Part shown: positions 32,955 to 41,338 of the stretch, in pieces
Numbering within the stretch: the first letter of the stretch is position 1
Layout of the letters: every line of letters begins with the position of its first letter
DNA from: Herbidospora cretacea
GTDB taxonomy: Bacteria; Actinomycetota; Actinomycetes; Streptosporangiales; Streptosporangiaceae
Direction: 5' to 3'
NCBI RefSeq assembly: GCF_001570605.1
Contig: NZ_BBXG01000028.1
Location: forward strand, 16,566-80,565
Length of the DNA stretch: 64,000 nucleotides
Made by a program: the position numbers and the translations under genes
The notes under the pieces: generated by a model
What the model was told of the DNA's origin: nothing
The model's database searches: none
The model's input: the letters and a program-made list of their open reading frames with translations, nothing else

Positions 32955-35057
32955 TCAAACGCGGCACAGGATCACCGGAACACCGTTGAACACGGCATTC
33001 CCGGACAGCGGATCGATGACCTTTTCATCCGTCAGCACGTTGACGTTCACTCCGGCGTTCCCGGAGGCCACCTTCTGCGGCACCCCGTCGTGCCCCCAGC
33101 CGTGCGGCAGGCTCACCACGCCCGGCATGATCGTGTCGGTCGGTTCGAGCTGGACGGTCAGTTCGCCCGCTTCCGAGCGGATGAGGGCGTGGTCCGCCAG
33201 GCCGAGCCGTTCGACGTCGGCGGGGTTGATCTGGAGGGTGCACCGGTTCGTGCCGCCGACCAGCGGGGCGATGTTGTGCAGCCACGAGTTGTTGGACCGC
33301 AGGTGCCGCCGGCCGATGAGCACGAACTCGGGCCTTGCCTCGTCGAGGCGGCGCCGGAGCCTCTCGACGTCCTCGACGATCTCCGGCGGGGCGAGCTCGA
33401 CCTTCCCGGAGGCCGTGGTGAGGATCTCCGGCAGCCGGGGCACCAGAGGGCCCAGGTCCAGGCCGTGGGGGTGCTCGTCGCGGAGTTTGCGCAGCGTGAG
33501 GTCGCCGCCGTTCCATTTCCCGTACGGCCCCAGCCGGAGCATGGCGTCCAGCCGCCGCTCCGCCCCGCTGTCCCCGTCGAGCTCGGCCGGGTCGTGGTCG
33601 CCGATCATCTGCCCGATGATCAGATCGTCGACGCCGGAGAAGCCGGAGGCGATGGTGATCAGCTCGGCCATGATCTCCGCCTCCGACGGCCCTTCGGAGG
33701 CCAGGACGGGCGGGGAGTAGCGGGCGTAGTTGCGGACCGCGAAGTTGAGCAGGGCGAAGTCGTAGTGGCCGGTGGCGAGGAGCCGCGGCGGCGGCAGAAT
33801 CACGTTGGCGTGCCGCGTCGTCTCGTTGAGGTAGATGTCGACGCTGACCATGAAATCGAGCTTCTCCAGCGCCCTGGCCACCCGGGCCGCGTTCGGCGCC
33901 GAGCTGGCCGGGTTCCCCGCCACGGTCACCAGGGCGCGGATCCTCCCCTCGCCGGGGGTCTCGATCTCGTCCGCCAGGGTCGCGACGGGGAACTCGCCGT
34001 TGGTCTCCTTCAGGCCGCGGACTCGGCTGGTCCATCTCCCGGTCCTGTACGGCTTGCGCCTGCGCGGCCCCTCCGTCGCGGGCGTCGGGAACATCGCCCC
34101 ACCCGGCCGGTCGAGGTTGCCCGTGAGGACGTTCAGCACGTCGACCAGCCACTGGGTCACCGTGCCGAACTCGGCGGTGCAGGTCCCGATGCGGGCGTAC
34201 ACGGCGGCGCTCGGCGCGGCGGCCAGCGCCCGCGCGAGCCGCACGGTGACCTCCGCCGGGACGCCGCAGGCGGCCTCCACCACCTGCGGCGGGAAGTCCT
34301 TGACCGCCGCCTCCACCTCCGCCAGCCCCTCGACCGGCAGCGCGACCGTCACCAGATCCTCGGCGAACAGCGTGTGCGCGATCCCGGCCAGCAGGAACGC
34401 GTCGGTGCCCGGCTTGACGAACACGTGCTCGTCGGCCAGCTCGGCGGTCCGCGTCCGGCGCGGATCGACCACGGTCAGCCGCCCGCCCCGCCTGCGCAGG
34501 GCCTTGAGCCGGCCGGGGAAGTCGGGCGCCGTGCAGAGGGAGCCGTTCGACTCCAGGGGATTGGCCCCGAGCATCAGCAGGAAGTCGGTCCGGTCGAGGT
34601 CGGGCACCGCGATCGTCATCTGGTGGCCGAACATGAGCCCCGAGGCGACGTGCTTGGGCATCTGGTCGGCCGTGCTGGCCGAGAAGACGTTCCGGGTGCC
34701 CAGCGCCCTGACCAGCGCCCCGCCGTAGAGGGCGCCGGCCATGCTGTGGGCGCTGGGATTGCCCAGGTAGATGGCCCGCTCGGGTCCCGAGACGTCCTTC
34801 AGGCCCTTGGCGACGGCCGCGAAGGCCTCCGGCCAGCTCACCTCGCGCCACTGGTCACCCTCGCGAACCAATGGTGCCGACAGCCGGTCGGGGTCTTCGT
34901 CGAGCCGCCCGAGCGAGGCCCCCTTGGGGCAGATGAAACCCTGGGAGAACGGGTCGTCCCGGTCACCGGTCACCCTGGTGACGCGCGTTCCGTCGAGGGT
35001 GATCGTGAGACCGCAGACGGCCTCGCAGAGCGGACAGGTGCGGTGGACGGTCGTCAT
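32955..35057 (-). CDS. Molybdopterin-dependent oxidoreductase with [4Fe-4S] cluster
   Basis: A 700-residue member of the DMSO-reductase/formate dehydrogenase-like family. ATG 35057 (MTTVHRTCPLCEAVCG) is used; ATG 35066 is three codons earlier. The N-terminal [4Fe-4S] ligands are C-P-L-C-E-A-V-C and FICPKG. The bis-MGD-binding regions include NPSAHSMAGALYGG, GANPLESNGSL and VVDPRRTRTAELAD. The C-terminal molybdopterin-dinucleotide domain has HLRSNNSWLHNI and GVVSLPHGWGHDG. The residue at the usual Mo-ligand position (STADQMPKHVA region) is not Cys or Sec. No twin-arginine signal is present, so it is cytoplasmic. No small subunits are adjacent. The substrate is unknown. Confidence 0.92.
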   Translation of the reverse strand: MTTVHRTCPLCEAVCGLTITLDGTRVTRVTGDRDDPFSQGFICPKGASLGRLDEDPDRLSAPLVREGDQWREVSWPEAFAAVAKGLKDVSGPERAIYLGNPSAHSMAGALYGGALVRALGTRNVFSASTADQMPKHVASGLMFGHQMTIAVPDLDRTDFLLMLGANPLESNGSLCTAPDFPGRLKALRRRGGRLTVVDPRRTRTAELADEHVFVKPGTDAFLLAGIAHTLFAEDLVTVALPVEGLAEVEAAVKDFPPQVVEAACGVPAEVTVRLARALAAAPSAAVYARIGTCTAEFGTVTQWLVDVLNVLTGNLDRPGGAMFPTPATEGPRRRKPYRTGRWTSRVRGLKETNGEFPVATLADEIETPGEGRIRALVTVAGNPASSAPNAARVARALEKLDFMVSVDIYLNETTRHANVILPPPRLLATGHYDFALLNFAVRNYARYSPPVLASEGPSEAEIMAELITIASGFSGVDDLIIGQMIGDHDPAELDGDSGAERRLDAMLRLGPYGKWNGGDLTLRKLRDEHPHGLDLGPLVPRLPEILTTASGKVELAPPEIVEDVERLRRRLDEARPEFVLIGRRHLRSNNSWLHNIAPLVGGTNRCTLQINPADVERLGLADHALIRSEAGELTVQLEPTDTIMPGVVSLPHGWGHDGVPQKVASGNAGVNVNVLTDEKVIDPLSGNAVFNGVPVILCRV

Positions 35058-35172
35058 GAATCTCATCGTGCGCTGTGAACCGGAGGGGGCGGAAGCCCCA
35101 GAACGGAATAAAATTCTGCGGCCTCCGCCAACGCCCAGACGCCCCCGCGGACCGTCCGGGCCTCCCCCATGA

Positions 35173-35200
35173 GCCGTGCCCGGCGCCCGGTGGGCACGGC
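35173..35200 (-). terminator. Hairpin downstream of the small reverse gene
   Basis: GCCGTGCCC (35173-35181) pairs perfectly with GGGCACGGC (35192-35200) across a 10-base loop. It lies 72 bp past the stop of the gene at 35273-35494 and ahead of the molybdoenzyme start, so it would insulate the two. Confidence 0.6.
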
Positions 35201-35272
35201 CCAGCTCAAGCGAACCGCAGTCGGCCGCAGGCCGGCCGTGGCTCGCGCTCGGAATCTGCCGCCATGTGCCGC

Positions 35273-35494
35273 TCAGCCGGCCAGCACGAGCCGGCCCGCC
35301 TCCTCGACCTCACGGACGACATCGAAACGGGGGTCGCGGTAGAGACGACTCCCGAAGCCCTGGCGAGTGGTGGTCCACTCCAGCTCATAGGCCCACCGGT
35401 CCTGCGCCGAACACAGCCGCCGATCGGCCCCATCACGGAGCAGTATGAGTCGGGCCTTGCATAGCAAGAGTGCGTTGGTACGGTGGAAGGGCAT
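35273..35494 (-). CDS. Small hypothetical protein (73 aa)
   Basis: A 73-residue frame whose ATG at 35494 follows AAGGAG with a six-base spacer, the best ribosome binding site in this area; the open frame upstream to 35575 is not needed. The product MPFHRTNALLLCKARLILLR... has a hydrophobic/basic N-terminal helix, then AQDRWAYELEWTTTRQGFGS and an acidic C-terminal helix (EVEEAGRLVLAG). It has two cysteines. It is divergent from the Scr1-like regulator gene 296 bp away and shares its lower-GC setting. It may be part of the same accessory unit. I recognise no family. Confidence 0.6.
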   Translation of the reverse strand: MPFHRTNALLLCKARLILLRDGADRRLCSAQDRWAYELEWTTTRQGFGSRLYRDPRFDVVREVEEAGRLVLAG

Positions 35495-35790
35495 AGGAGA
35501 CTCCTTATCGGTGGCTTCGAGTGGAGCTCTCGGGTCGGGTCGTCGGTGGCAGCCTTCGGCCCGGCCTTTTTTCATTGCCGGAAGGTCCCGGAGGCACAGA
35601 GTGTCCGGTTGGCGATCTTCTGTGAACCTTTCTATCCTGATGTTCCATCAGATGAGAATTGTCGGCAAGACACCGCGAAAGAATTTCTGCGTCTTACACT
35701 GCAAGTTCCGGTGCAAATTGCATACGATGCGAGGTAGCCCTCAAGACGAGGGCTCCCGGTCCAGCATGATCAAGGACAAAGGGGACAAGC

Positions 35791-36645
35791 ATGGCAGAAA
35801 AGTCTGTCACGCCCCGTCGCCAGCGTCTCGGTCAGGTCCTGAGGACCCTCCGCGAAGCCACTGGCAAGACGGGGAGTCAATCAGCCGATGAGCTGGGCTG
35901 GTCAGCCGCCAAGGTCAGTCGTATCGAGACCGCACTGACGCTTCCAAGCGAGGACGACATCACCACCCTGATCGATCATTACGGGGGTGATGAGGCGACC
36001 CTTCGCGAAGCGCTCAATCTTCGCCATGCCGCTACCCAAAAAGGGTGGTGGGAGAAATACAGCGACTCCCTAGATCAGGGCTACCTCGCGTTCATTGGCC
36101 TTGAGGCCGAAGCGACAGAAATGCGTAACTGGGAACCGATGGTGTTCCCGGGGCTGTTGCAGACGGCAGCATACGCGCGCTCCCTTGTGGGAAACACGAT
36201 CCATCCGAAGATTCCGCCGGCGTTCGTTCGAGACCGGGTAGAGGTGCGATCGCGACGGCAGCAGCTTCTGCTGCATGGAGACAAGCCTCTTCGATTCAAG
36301 GCGATCTTCGATGAATCGGTGCTCAAGCGCGAGATCGGCGGATCCGAAGTGATGCTGGAGCAGTTGCGGCATGTGCTCGATCTGGCGTCTCTTCCCCATG
36401 TGGAGATTCGGATCAACGCTCTGAACACCCCGGTGCCCGCGCCCTGGGGTTCCTTCGTGCACCTCCGATTCAGTGACTTCCCCGACATCGTCTACCTGGA
36501 GGACCCCGATGGTGGACGGTTCTGGAGTGACCCCGAACGGGCCTTCTCTTACGAGAGCTCCTTCGAGGAACTTGCGGATGCGGCTCTCGATGGATCTGCC
36601 TCAAGGCGGCTGATTGAAGAGACGATTGCGCAATGGCGAGCGTAG
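35791..36645 (+). CDS. XRE-type HTH regulator with DUF5753 (Scr1-like)
   Basis: A 284-residue regulator. The N-terminal XRE HTH spans residues about 13-70, with LRTLREATGKTGSQSADELG and WSAAKVSRIETALTLPS. The remainder is a DUF5753 domain with the hallmark MVFPGLLQTAAYARSLV (about 116-132) and SFEELADAALDGSASRRLIEE at the end. In Streptomyces, Scr1-type proteins work with a small DUF397 protein encoded just downstream, in an antitoxin-like regulatory pair. Here a DUF397 gene overlaps the 3' end by 13 bp. ATG 35791 follows AAAGGGGAC. Codon choice is less GC-biased than in flanking genes, as expected for mobile accessory regulators. Confidence 0.93.
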   Translation: MAEKSVTPRRQRLGQVLRTLREATGKTGSQSADELGWSAAKVSRIETALTLPSEDDITTLIDHYGGDEATLREALNLRHAATQKGWWEKYSDSLDQGYLAFIGLEAEATEMRNWEPMVFPGLLQTAAYARSLVGNTIHPKIPPAFVRDRVEVRSRRQQLLLHGDKPLRFKAIFDESVLKREIGGSEVMLEQLRHVLDLASLPHVEIRINALNTPVPAPWGSFVHLRFSDFPDIVYLEDPDGGRFWSDPERAFSYESSFEELADAALDGSASRRLIEETIAQWRA

Positions 36646-36875
36646 AGCGCCCCAGTGTGCGGACAGGATTCGATCAGTCAATGGACATCAACGGTGCTGT
36701 CTGGAAGAAGAGTTCCTGGAGTGCCAACGGCAACTGTGTCGAGGTTGCCCAGCTCGGTACCGATCGAGTCGGAGTTCGCGACAGTAAAGATGTGCAAGGT
36801 TCGCCGCTCGTCTTCACCTCCGAGGAGTGGCGGGCATTCGTCGGTGGTGTGAAGGACGGAGAGTTCGACTTGTAG
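36633..36875 (+). CDS. DUF397 protein 1 (Scr2-like partner)
   Basis: An 80-residue protein overlapping the regulator gene by 13 bp. After a 16-residue leader comes the DUF397 core: VWKKSSWSANGNCVEVAQL, VGVRDSKDVQGSPLVFTSEEWRAF and FVGGVKDGEFDL (each quoted in part). ATG 36633 keeps coupling to the regulator; an ATG at 36681 would give only the core. DUF397 proteins are the usual small partners of Scr1/DUF5753 regulators, and their molecular action is poorly known. The C-terminal GEFD ending is shared with the second copy. Confidence 0.9.
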   Translation: MASVERPSVRTGFDQSMDINGAVWKKSSWSANGNCVEVAQLGTDRVGVRDSKDVQGSPLVFTSEEWRAFVGGVKDGEFDL

Positions 36876-36877
36876 CG

Positions 36878-36910
36878 GTGCGCCGCCACAGTGCGCCGCC
36901 ACGGTGCGCC
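36878..36910 (+). repeat. Short 13 bp-period direct repeat
   Basis: GTGCGCCGCCAC occurs at 36878-36889 and 36891-36902, followed by a partial copy GTGCGCCC at 36904. It starts 3 bp after the DUF397-1 stop. It may be a slippage product. Confidence 0.6.
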
Positions 36911-37034
36911 CAGTGATGCCGGGTCCGGTTGTGTCTCCGGGTGCATGGCCGGACCTCACAGTCACCCTGGCGATATTGAATGGTATTGACCCCTTTGTCA
37001 TTCTGGCGTTGACCAAGACGAAAAGGGGTGGGCC

Positions 37035-37235
37035 GTGTCGAATGTCGACATGTCCGATGCCGTCTGGCACAAGAGCAGCTTCAGCACCAACGGCAACTGT
37101 GTTGAAGTCGCTCGGGTTGCAGGGAGCCACACCGCACTACGCAACAGCCGGGACCCCGATGGGCCCGTACTGGTGTTCACCGAAGCCGAGTGGAACGCCT
37201 TCCTCCAGGGTTTGGCGGTTGGAGAGTTCGACTGA
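37035..37235 (+). CDS. DUF397 protein 2
   Basis: A 66-residue protein from GTG 37035 after AAAAGGGGTGGGCC. It consists only of the DUF397 core: DAVWHKSSFSTNGNCVEVAR, then RNSRDPDGPVLVFTEAEWNAF and LAVGEFD (each in part). It is clearly related to the copy 160 bp upstream but diverged, so this is an old duplication or a second acquired partner. A separate promoter is likely, since AT-rich sequence with TTGACC elements lies between the two. It may compete with copy 1 for the same regulator. Confidence 0.9.
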   Translation: MSNVDMSDAVWHKSSFSTNGNCVEVARVAGSHTALRNSRDPDGPVLVFTEAEWNAFLQGLAVGEFD

Positions 37236-37250
37236 GGCCTGACGTGACAT

Positions 37251-37285
37251 CGGCCCGCACTCCTCGGTGGGGAGGAGGCGGGCCG
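37251..37285. terminator. Bidirectional hairpin between DUF397-2 and catalase
   Basis: CGGCCCGC (37251-37258) pairs with GCGGGCCG (37278-37285), and inner CTCCTC/GAGGAG extends the stem. It lies between convergent genes 15 bp after one stop and 12 bp before the other. Confidence 0.8.
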
Positions 37286-37296
37286 TACTCATTTCC

Positions 37297-38745
37297 CTAG
37301 GAGATTCCCAGGCCGCGGGCCACGCCCTGCCCCAGGTCCTTGTGGACGTTGGTCCAGTACTCCACCACCCGCTTCTGCACCTCAGGCGTCATCTCCGGCG
37401 CCGACGCGTGCCCGACGATGTTGCTCGTCAGGTTCGCCCTGTCCTCGTCGCTCAGCACGTTCTCCCACAGTGCCCTCGGCTGCACGAAGTCGTCGTCCTC
37501 GGCGTGCGGACGGTAGGCGGAGCGCATGATCTCGCCGGTCACCTGGTAGGTGTCGCCCGCGTACAGGTCCTCGAGGGCCGCGGGGCCGTTCACGCTGTTG
37601 GGCGCGTACACGGGATCAGGCATGTTGGCGTACCGCATCGCGCCGTCGCGGTTGTAACTGTGGACCGGCACCTTCGGCGCGTTGATGGGCAGTTGCTGGT
37701 AGTTGGGCCCGATCCGGTAGCGGTGCGTGTCCGGGTAGGAGAACAGCCGGCCCTGGAGCATCTTGTCCGGTGAGGGGCCGATCCCGGGCACGAAGTTCGA
37801 CGGCTCGAACCCGGCCTGCTCCACTTCGGCGAAGTAGTTCTCCGGGTTCCGGTTCAAGGTGAACCGGCCGATGGTGATCTCCGGGTAGTCGGCGTGCGGC
37901 CACACCTTCGTCAGGTCGAACGGGTTGAAGCGGTAGTCGGCCGCCTCCTCGAACGGCATGATCTGCACGTTCACCTGCCACGACGGGTGGTCGCCGCGCT
38001 TGATGGCGTCGTACAGGTCACGGATGTGGAAGTCGGCGTCCTGGGCGACCATGGCGCCCGCCTCGGCGTCGGTGAAGTTCTTGATGCCCTGTTCGGTGCG
38101 CAGGTGGTACTTGATCCAGAACTTCTCGCCGGCCGCGTTGTACCAGAGGAAGGTGTGCGACCCGAAGCCGTGCATGTGCCGCCACGACGCCGGGGTGCCC
38201 CGGTCGCTCATCAGGAACGTCACCTGGTGGGCCGACTCCGGTGACAGGGTCCAGAAGTCCCACTGCATGTTGTGGTCGCGCATGTGGTTGTCGGCGCGGC
38301 GCTTCTGGCTGTGGATGAAGTCCTGGAACTTGGACGGGTCCCGGACGAAGAAGATCGGTGTGTTGTTGCCGACGAGGTCGTAGTTGCCCTCGTCGGTGTA
38401 GAACTTGATCGCGAATCCGCGCGGGTCGCGCTGGGTGTCGGCGCTGCCGAGCTCGCCGGCGACCGTCGAGAAGCGCAGGAACAGGTCGGTCCGGGCGCCC
38501 TTCTGGAACAGCCCGGCCTTGGTGAACTGGCTGACGTCCTCGGTGATCTCCATGAATCCGTGGGCGCCGCCTCCCTTCGCGTGGACGACGCGCTCGGGCA
38601 CCCGCTCCCGGTTGAACTGGGCCATCTTCTGGATCAGGTAATGGTCCTGGAGCAGGAGCGGGCCGTTCGGGCCGACGGAGAGCGAGAACTCGTCACTCGG
38701 GGCCGGGGTGCCGGAATCCGTCGTCGTACGTGGCCTGTCAGTCAT
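37297..38745 (-). CDS. katA: Monofunctional heme catalase
   Basis: A 482-residue small-subunit catalase that disproportionates H2O2 in the cytoplasm. The catalytic His55 is in RVVHAKGGGAHG, the conserved Asn in VGNNTPIFFVRDP near residue 128, and the proximal heme Tyr in RLFSYPDTHRYRIGPNY near 340. Length and the C-terminus without a flavodoxin-like extension place it in the small clade. The ATG at 38745 sits 58 bp from a 15 bp inverted repeat resembling a Fur/PerR box, so peroxide or iron control is likely. It is divergent from a CapA-like lipoprotein gene. Confidence 0.97.
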   Translation of the reverse strand: MTDRPRTTTDSGTPAPSDEFSLSVGPNGPLLLQDHYLIQKMAQFNRERVPERVVHAKGGGAHGFMEITEDVSQFTKAGLFQKGARTDLFLRFSTVAGELGSADTQRDPRGFAIKFYTDEGNYDLVGNNTPIFFVRDPSKFQDFIHSQKRRADNHMRDHNMQWDFWTLSPESAHQVTFLMSDRGTPASWRHMHGFGSHTFLWYNAAGEKFWIKYHLRTEQGIKNFTDAEAGAMVAQDADFHIRDLYDAIKRGDHPSWQVNVQIMPFEEAADYRFNPFDLTKVWPHADYPEITIGRFTLNRNPENYFAEVEQAGFEPSNFVPGIGPSPDKMLQGRLFSYPDTHRYRIGPNYQQLPINAPKVPVHSYNRDGAMRYANMPDPVYAPNSVNGPAALEDLYAGDTYQVTGEIMRSAYRPHAEDDDFVQPRALWENVLSDEDRANLTSNIVGHASAPEMTPEVQKRVVEYWTNVHKDLGQGVARGLGIS

Positions 38746-38802
38746 CAGGTGTCCTCCAGAGCGGCTGGTCTACCACCTCTTTCCCCACCGTACGGCTGAT
38801 AA

Positions 38803-38817
38803 CTTGAATCATTCAAG
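38803..38817. promoter_or_regulatory. Fur/PerR-type 7-1-7 operator candidate
   Basis: CTTGAATCATTCAAG is a perfect 7-1-7 inverted repeat in the catalase-capA divergent promoter region. The arrangement TGAAT-N-ATTCA resembles the 7-1-7 boxes (TGATAATNATTATCA) of Fur-family regulators, which commonly control catalases. No regulator gene is adjacent. Confidence 0.6.
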
Positions 38818-38881
38818 TAAATGAATTGCCCTGGTTTGACCGGCAACGGTCTCCATAAGGCGCGAACCTTCATGAGATGGC

Positions 38882-39964
38882 ATGCTCTGGACCGTGAGAC
38901 GTGCAATCGCGATGTTCGCCATGGCTGTCCTGAGTGTCGGATGTGCCGCCGCCGTGGACGATCCCGGCGTCGAGCGCGTCAAGGCGCCCGAACAGCCCCA
39001 GGCGCGGGCGAGCGCGTCCCCCAAACCGGTCAAGAAGCCGTTCACCATCGCGTTCGGCGGTGACGTCCACTTCGAGGGGATCCTGCGGACGCGGCTCAAC
39101 GCCAACCCCAAGACCGCGCTCGGGCCCATCGCGAAGGTGCTGTCGAAGGCCGACATCGCGATGGTCAACCTGGAGACCGCCATCACCGAGGCGGGCACCC
39201 CCGCGCCGGGCAAGCAGTACACCTTCCGCGCCCCGGCCACCGCCTTCACCGCGCTGAAGGCCGCCGGGGTCGACGTCGTGTCGATGGCCAACAACCACGG
39301 CATGGACTACATGCAGAGCGGCCTGGACGACTCCCTCGCCGCCGTCAGGAAGTCCAAGTTCCCCGTGGTCGGGATCGGGCGCAACGCCACCGAGGCCTAC
39401 CGGCCCTGGCGGACCGTCGTGAACGGCAACAAGGTCGCCGTCATCGGCGCGACCCAGGTCCTCGACGCCGAGTTCATCTCCGCCTGGACCGCCACCGGCT
39501 CCCAGGGCGGTCTCGCCTCGGCCAAGGAGGAGGCCCGGCTCATCCAGGCGGTCAGGAACGCCAGGAAGAACAGCGACACGGTGATCGTCCACCTGCACTG
39601 GGGGACCGAGCTCCAGAAGTGCCCCAACGAGGCGCAGCTCTCGCTCGCCCCCAAGCTGGTCGCGGCCGGCGCCGACGTCGTGGTCGGCGGGCACGCCCAC
39701 ATCCTGCTCGGCGCGGGCTACCTCGACAACGCCTACATCAGCTACGGCCTGGGCAACTTCGTCTTCTACAACTGGGGCCCGGACACCGGCCGGACCGGCG
39801 TGCTGACCCTGACGATCAACGGCCGCAAGGTGATGAAGGACACCTGGACGCCCGCCCGCATCAACGGCGGCGTGCCGGTCCCGGTCACCGGGTCGGCGGG
39901 GCGGCAGGAGGTCGCCTACTGGCGTTCGCTGCGCGAGTGCACCGGACTTTCGGCCAAGCCCTGA
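38882..39964 (+). CDS. CapA-family (PGA_cap) lipoprotein
   Basis: A 360-residue exported protein of the CapA/metallophosphatase-like family. The N-terminus carries a lipobox LSVGC with Cys21, then a Pro/Ala linker. The domain begins FTIAFGGDVHFEGILR (residues about 54-69). MVNLETAITEAG, SMANNHGMDYMQSGLDD and VIVHLHWGTELQ follow, and VVGGHAHILLGAGYLDN keeps the His metal ligands. CapA supports poly-gamma-glutamate capsule synthesis in Bacillus, but most solitary homologues are uncharacterised. No capB/capC genes are here. A GTG at 38894 is an alternative start. Confidence 0.9.
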   Translation: MLWTVRRAIAMFAMAVLSVGCAAAVDDPGVERVKAPEQPQARASASPKPVKKPFTIAFGGDVHFEGILRTRLNANPKTALGPIAKVLSKADIAMVNLETAITEAGTPAPGKQYTFRAPATAFTALKAAGVDVVSMANNHGMDYMQSGLDDSLAAVRKSKFPVVGIGRNATEAYRPWRTVVNGNKVAVIGATQVLDAEFISAWTATGSQGGLASAKEEARLIQAVRNARKNSDTVIVHLHWGTELQKCPNEAQLSLAPKLVAAGADVVVGGHAHILLGAGYLDNAYISYGLGNFVFYNWGPDTGRTGVLTLTINGRKVMKDTWTPARINGGVPVPVTGSAGRQEVAYWRSLRECTGLSAKP

Positions 39965-40020
39965 ATTTGTTAACGGGCTGGTCATGGTGCGGTGAGCCCT
40001 ACCGGCACTAGCGTCGTCCC

Positions 40021-41316
40021 ATGACGCAGCGGTCCCAGTTCATTCTCGACGTCCTGATGGCCGAGTTCGGTGACTCCATCGACCGTGAACCCGGGGCGTT
40101 CCGGGCCAAGTTCCGCAAGATGGCGGCCTCCCCGTTCGCCTTCTACCGGGGCAGCGCCTGCCTCTTCTACGCCGACCTCTCGGGTGAGCTGGCCGACGAC
40201 GCGTTCCTCGACGACCTGACCCGCCGCGTCTGGATCCACGGCGACCTGCACGCCGAGAACTTCGGCACGTACATGAACTCCTCCGGCCGCCTGGTCTTCA
40301 ACGTCAACGACTTCGACGAGGCCTATGTGGGGCCGTACATCTGGGACCTGAAGCGGTTCGTGGCCAGCGTCGCCCTGATCGGCTACGCCAAGGCGCTGTC
40401 CGACGACGTCATCAGCGAGCTGGTGCGGGAGTTCGCCGGGTCGTACCTCCACGAGCTGGGCGCGATCGCGCACGGCGGCGACGACGCCATCGGGTCGCTC
40501 ACCCTGGAGACGACCACCGGGGTGCTCCACCGGGTCCTGCAGACCGCACGGCTGAACACGCGGGTCTCCCTGCTCGACGAGGAGACCACGATCGAGAACT
40601 TCGAGCGCCGCTTCGCCGTCGCCGACAACCGCCACCCGGTCGACGACGCCACCCGCGACGCCGTGCTGGCGGCCTACGAGGAGTATCTGGCCACGCTGCC
40701 GTCGCCGCTCAACCCGATCGAACACCACGTGAAGGACGTCGTCCTGCGCCACGGCATCGGGATCGGGTCGGCGGGGCTGCCGTCGTACAACCTGCTGCTC
40801 GAAGGGCACACGCAGGCGCTGGAGAACGACGTGATCCTGTACATGAAGCAGGCCCAGGTCCCGGCGGTCGCCCGCTACATCGACGACGAGAAGGTCCACG
40901 GCTACTTCAGGCACCAGGGCCACCGCACCGCCGAGTCGCAGCGCGCCCTCCAGGCCTACGCCGACTCCTGGCTCGGCTACGCCACCCTCAACGGCGTCGG
41001 CCAGCTCGTCGCCGAGGTCTCGCCCTACTCGGCCGACCTCGACTGGAGCGACGTCAACGAGCCCGTCGAGATCGCCTCGGTGATCACCGACCTGGGCCGC
41101 GCGGTGGCCCGCATGCACTCGGTCGCCGACGACGAGTCGAGCCACGACCTGGTCGACTTCTCCACCGAGGAGGCGATCGTGGCGGCGATCGGCGGCGCCG
41201 ACGACGAGTTCACCGCCCTGCTCGTCGACTTCGCCCACACCTACGGCGCCCGCGCCCGCCAGGACCACCAGCTCTTCGTGGATCTGTTCCGCAACGGCCG
41301 ATTCCGCGGTCTGTAG
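40021..41316 (+). CDS. DUF2252 family protein (APH/kinase-like fold)
   Basis: A 431-residue cytoplasmic protein. The DUF2252 signature is clear: FRAKFRKMAASPFAFYRGSA (quoted in part, residues about 27-46), WIHGDLHAENFGTY (about 71-84) and FNVNDFDEAYVGPYIWDLKR. GDLHAEN and NDFDE resemble the catalytic and metal-binding loops of aminoglycoside phosphotransferase-like kinases, suggesting a phosphotransferase whose substrate is unknown. ATG 40021 has no strong ribosome binding site. A TetR-type gene starts 22 bp after it and may be cotranscribed. Confidence 0.88.
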   Translation: MTQRSQFILDVLMAEFGDSIDREPGAFRAKFRKMAASPFAFYRGSACLFYADLSGELADDAFLDDLTRRVWIHGDLHAENFGTYMNSSGRLVFNVNDFDEAYVGPYIWDLKRFVASVALIGYAKALSDDVISELVREFAGSYLHELGAIAHGGDDAIGSLTLETTTGVLHRVLQTARLNTRVSLLDEETTIENFERRFAVADNRHPVDDATRDAVLAAYEEYLATLPSPLNPIEHHVKDVVLRHGIGIGSAGLPSYNLLLEGHTQALENDVILYMKQAQVPAVARYIDDEKVHGYFRHQGHRTAESQRALQAYADSWLGYATLNGVGQLVAEVSPYSADLDWSDVNEPVEIASVITDLGRAVARMHSVADDESSHDLVDFSTEEAIVAAIGGADDEFTALLVDFAHTYGARARQDHQLFVDLFRNGRFRGL

Positions 41317-41338
41317 TTCTGCGGGCAAGATAGGGAGA

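Noticed and set aside
33025-35078. Long frames on both strands over the molybdoenzyme gene
   Set aside because: Only one frame has the [4Fe-4S] and molybdopterin motifs; the others are shadows.
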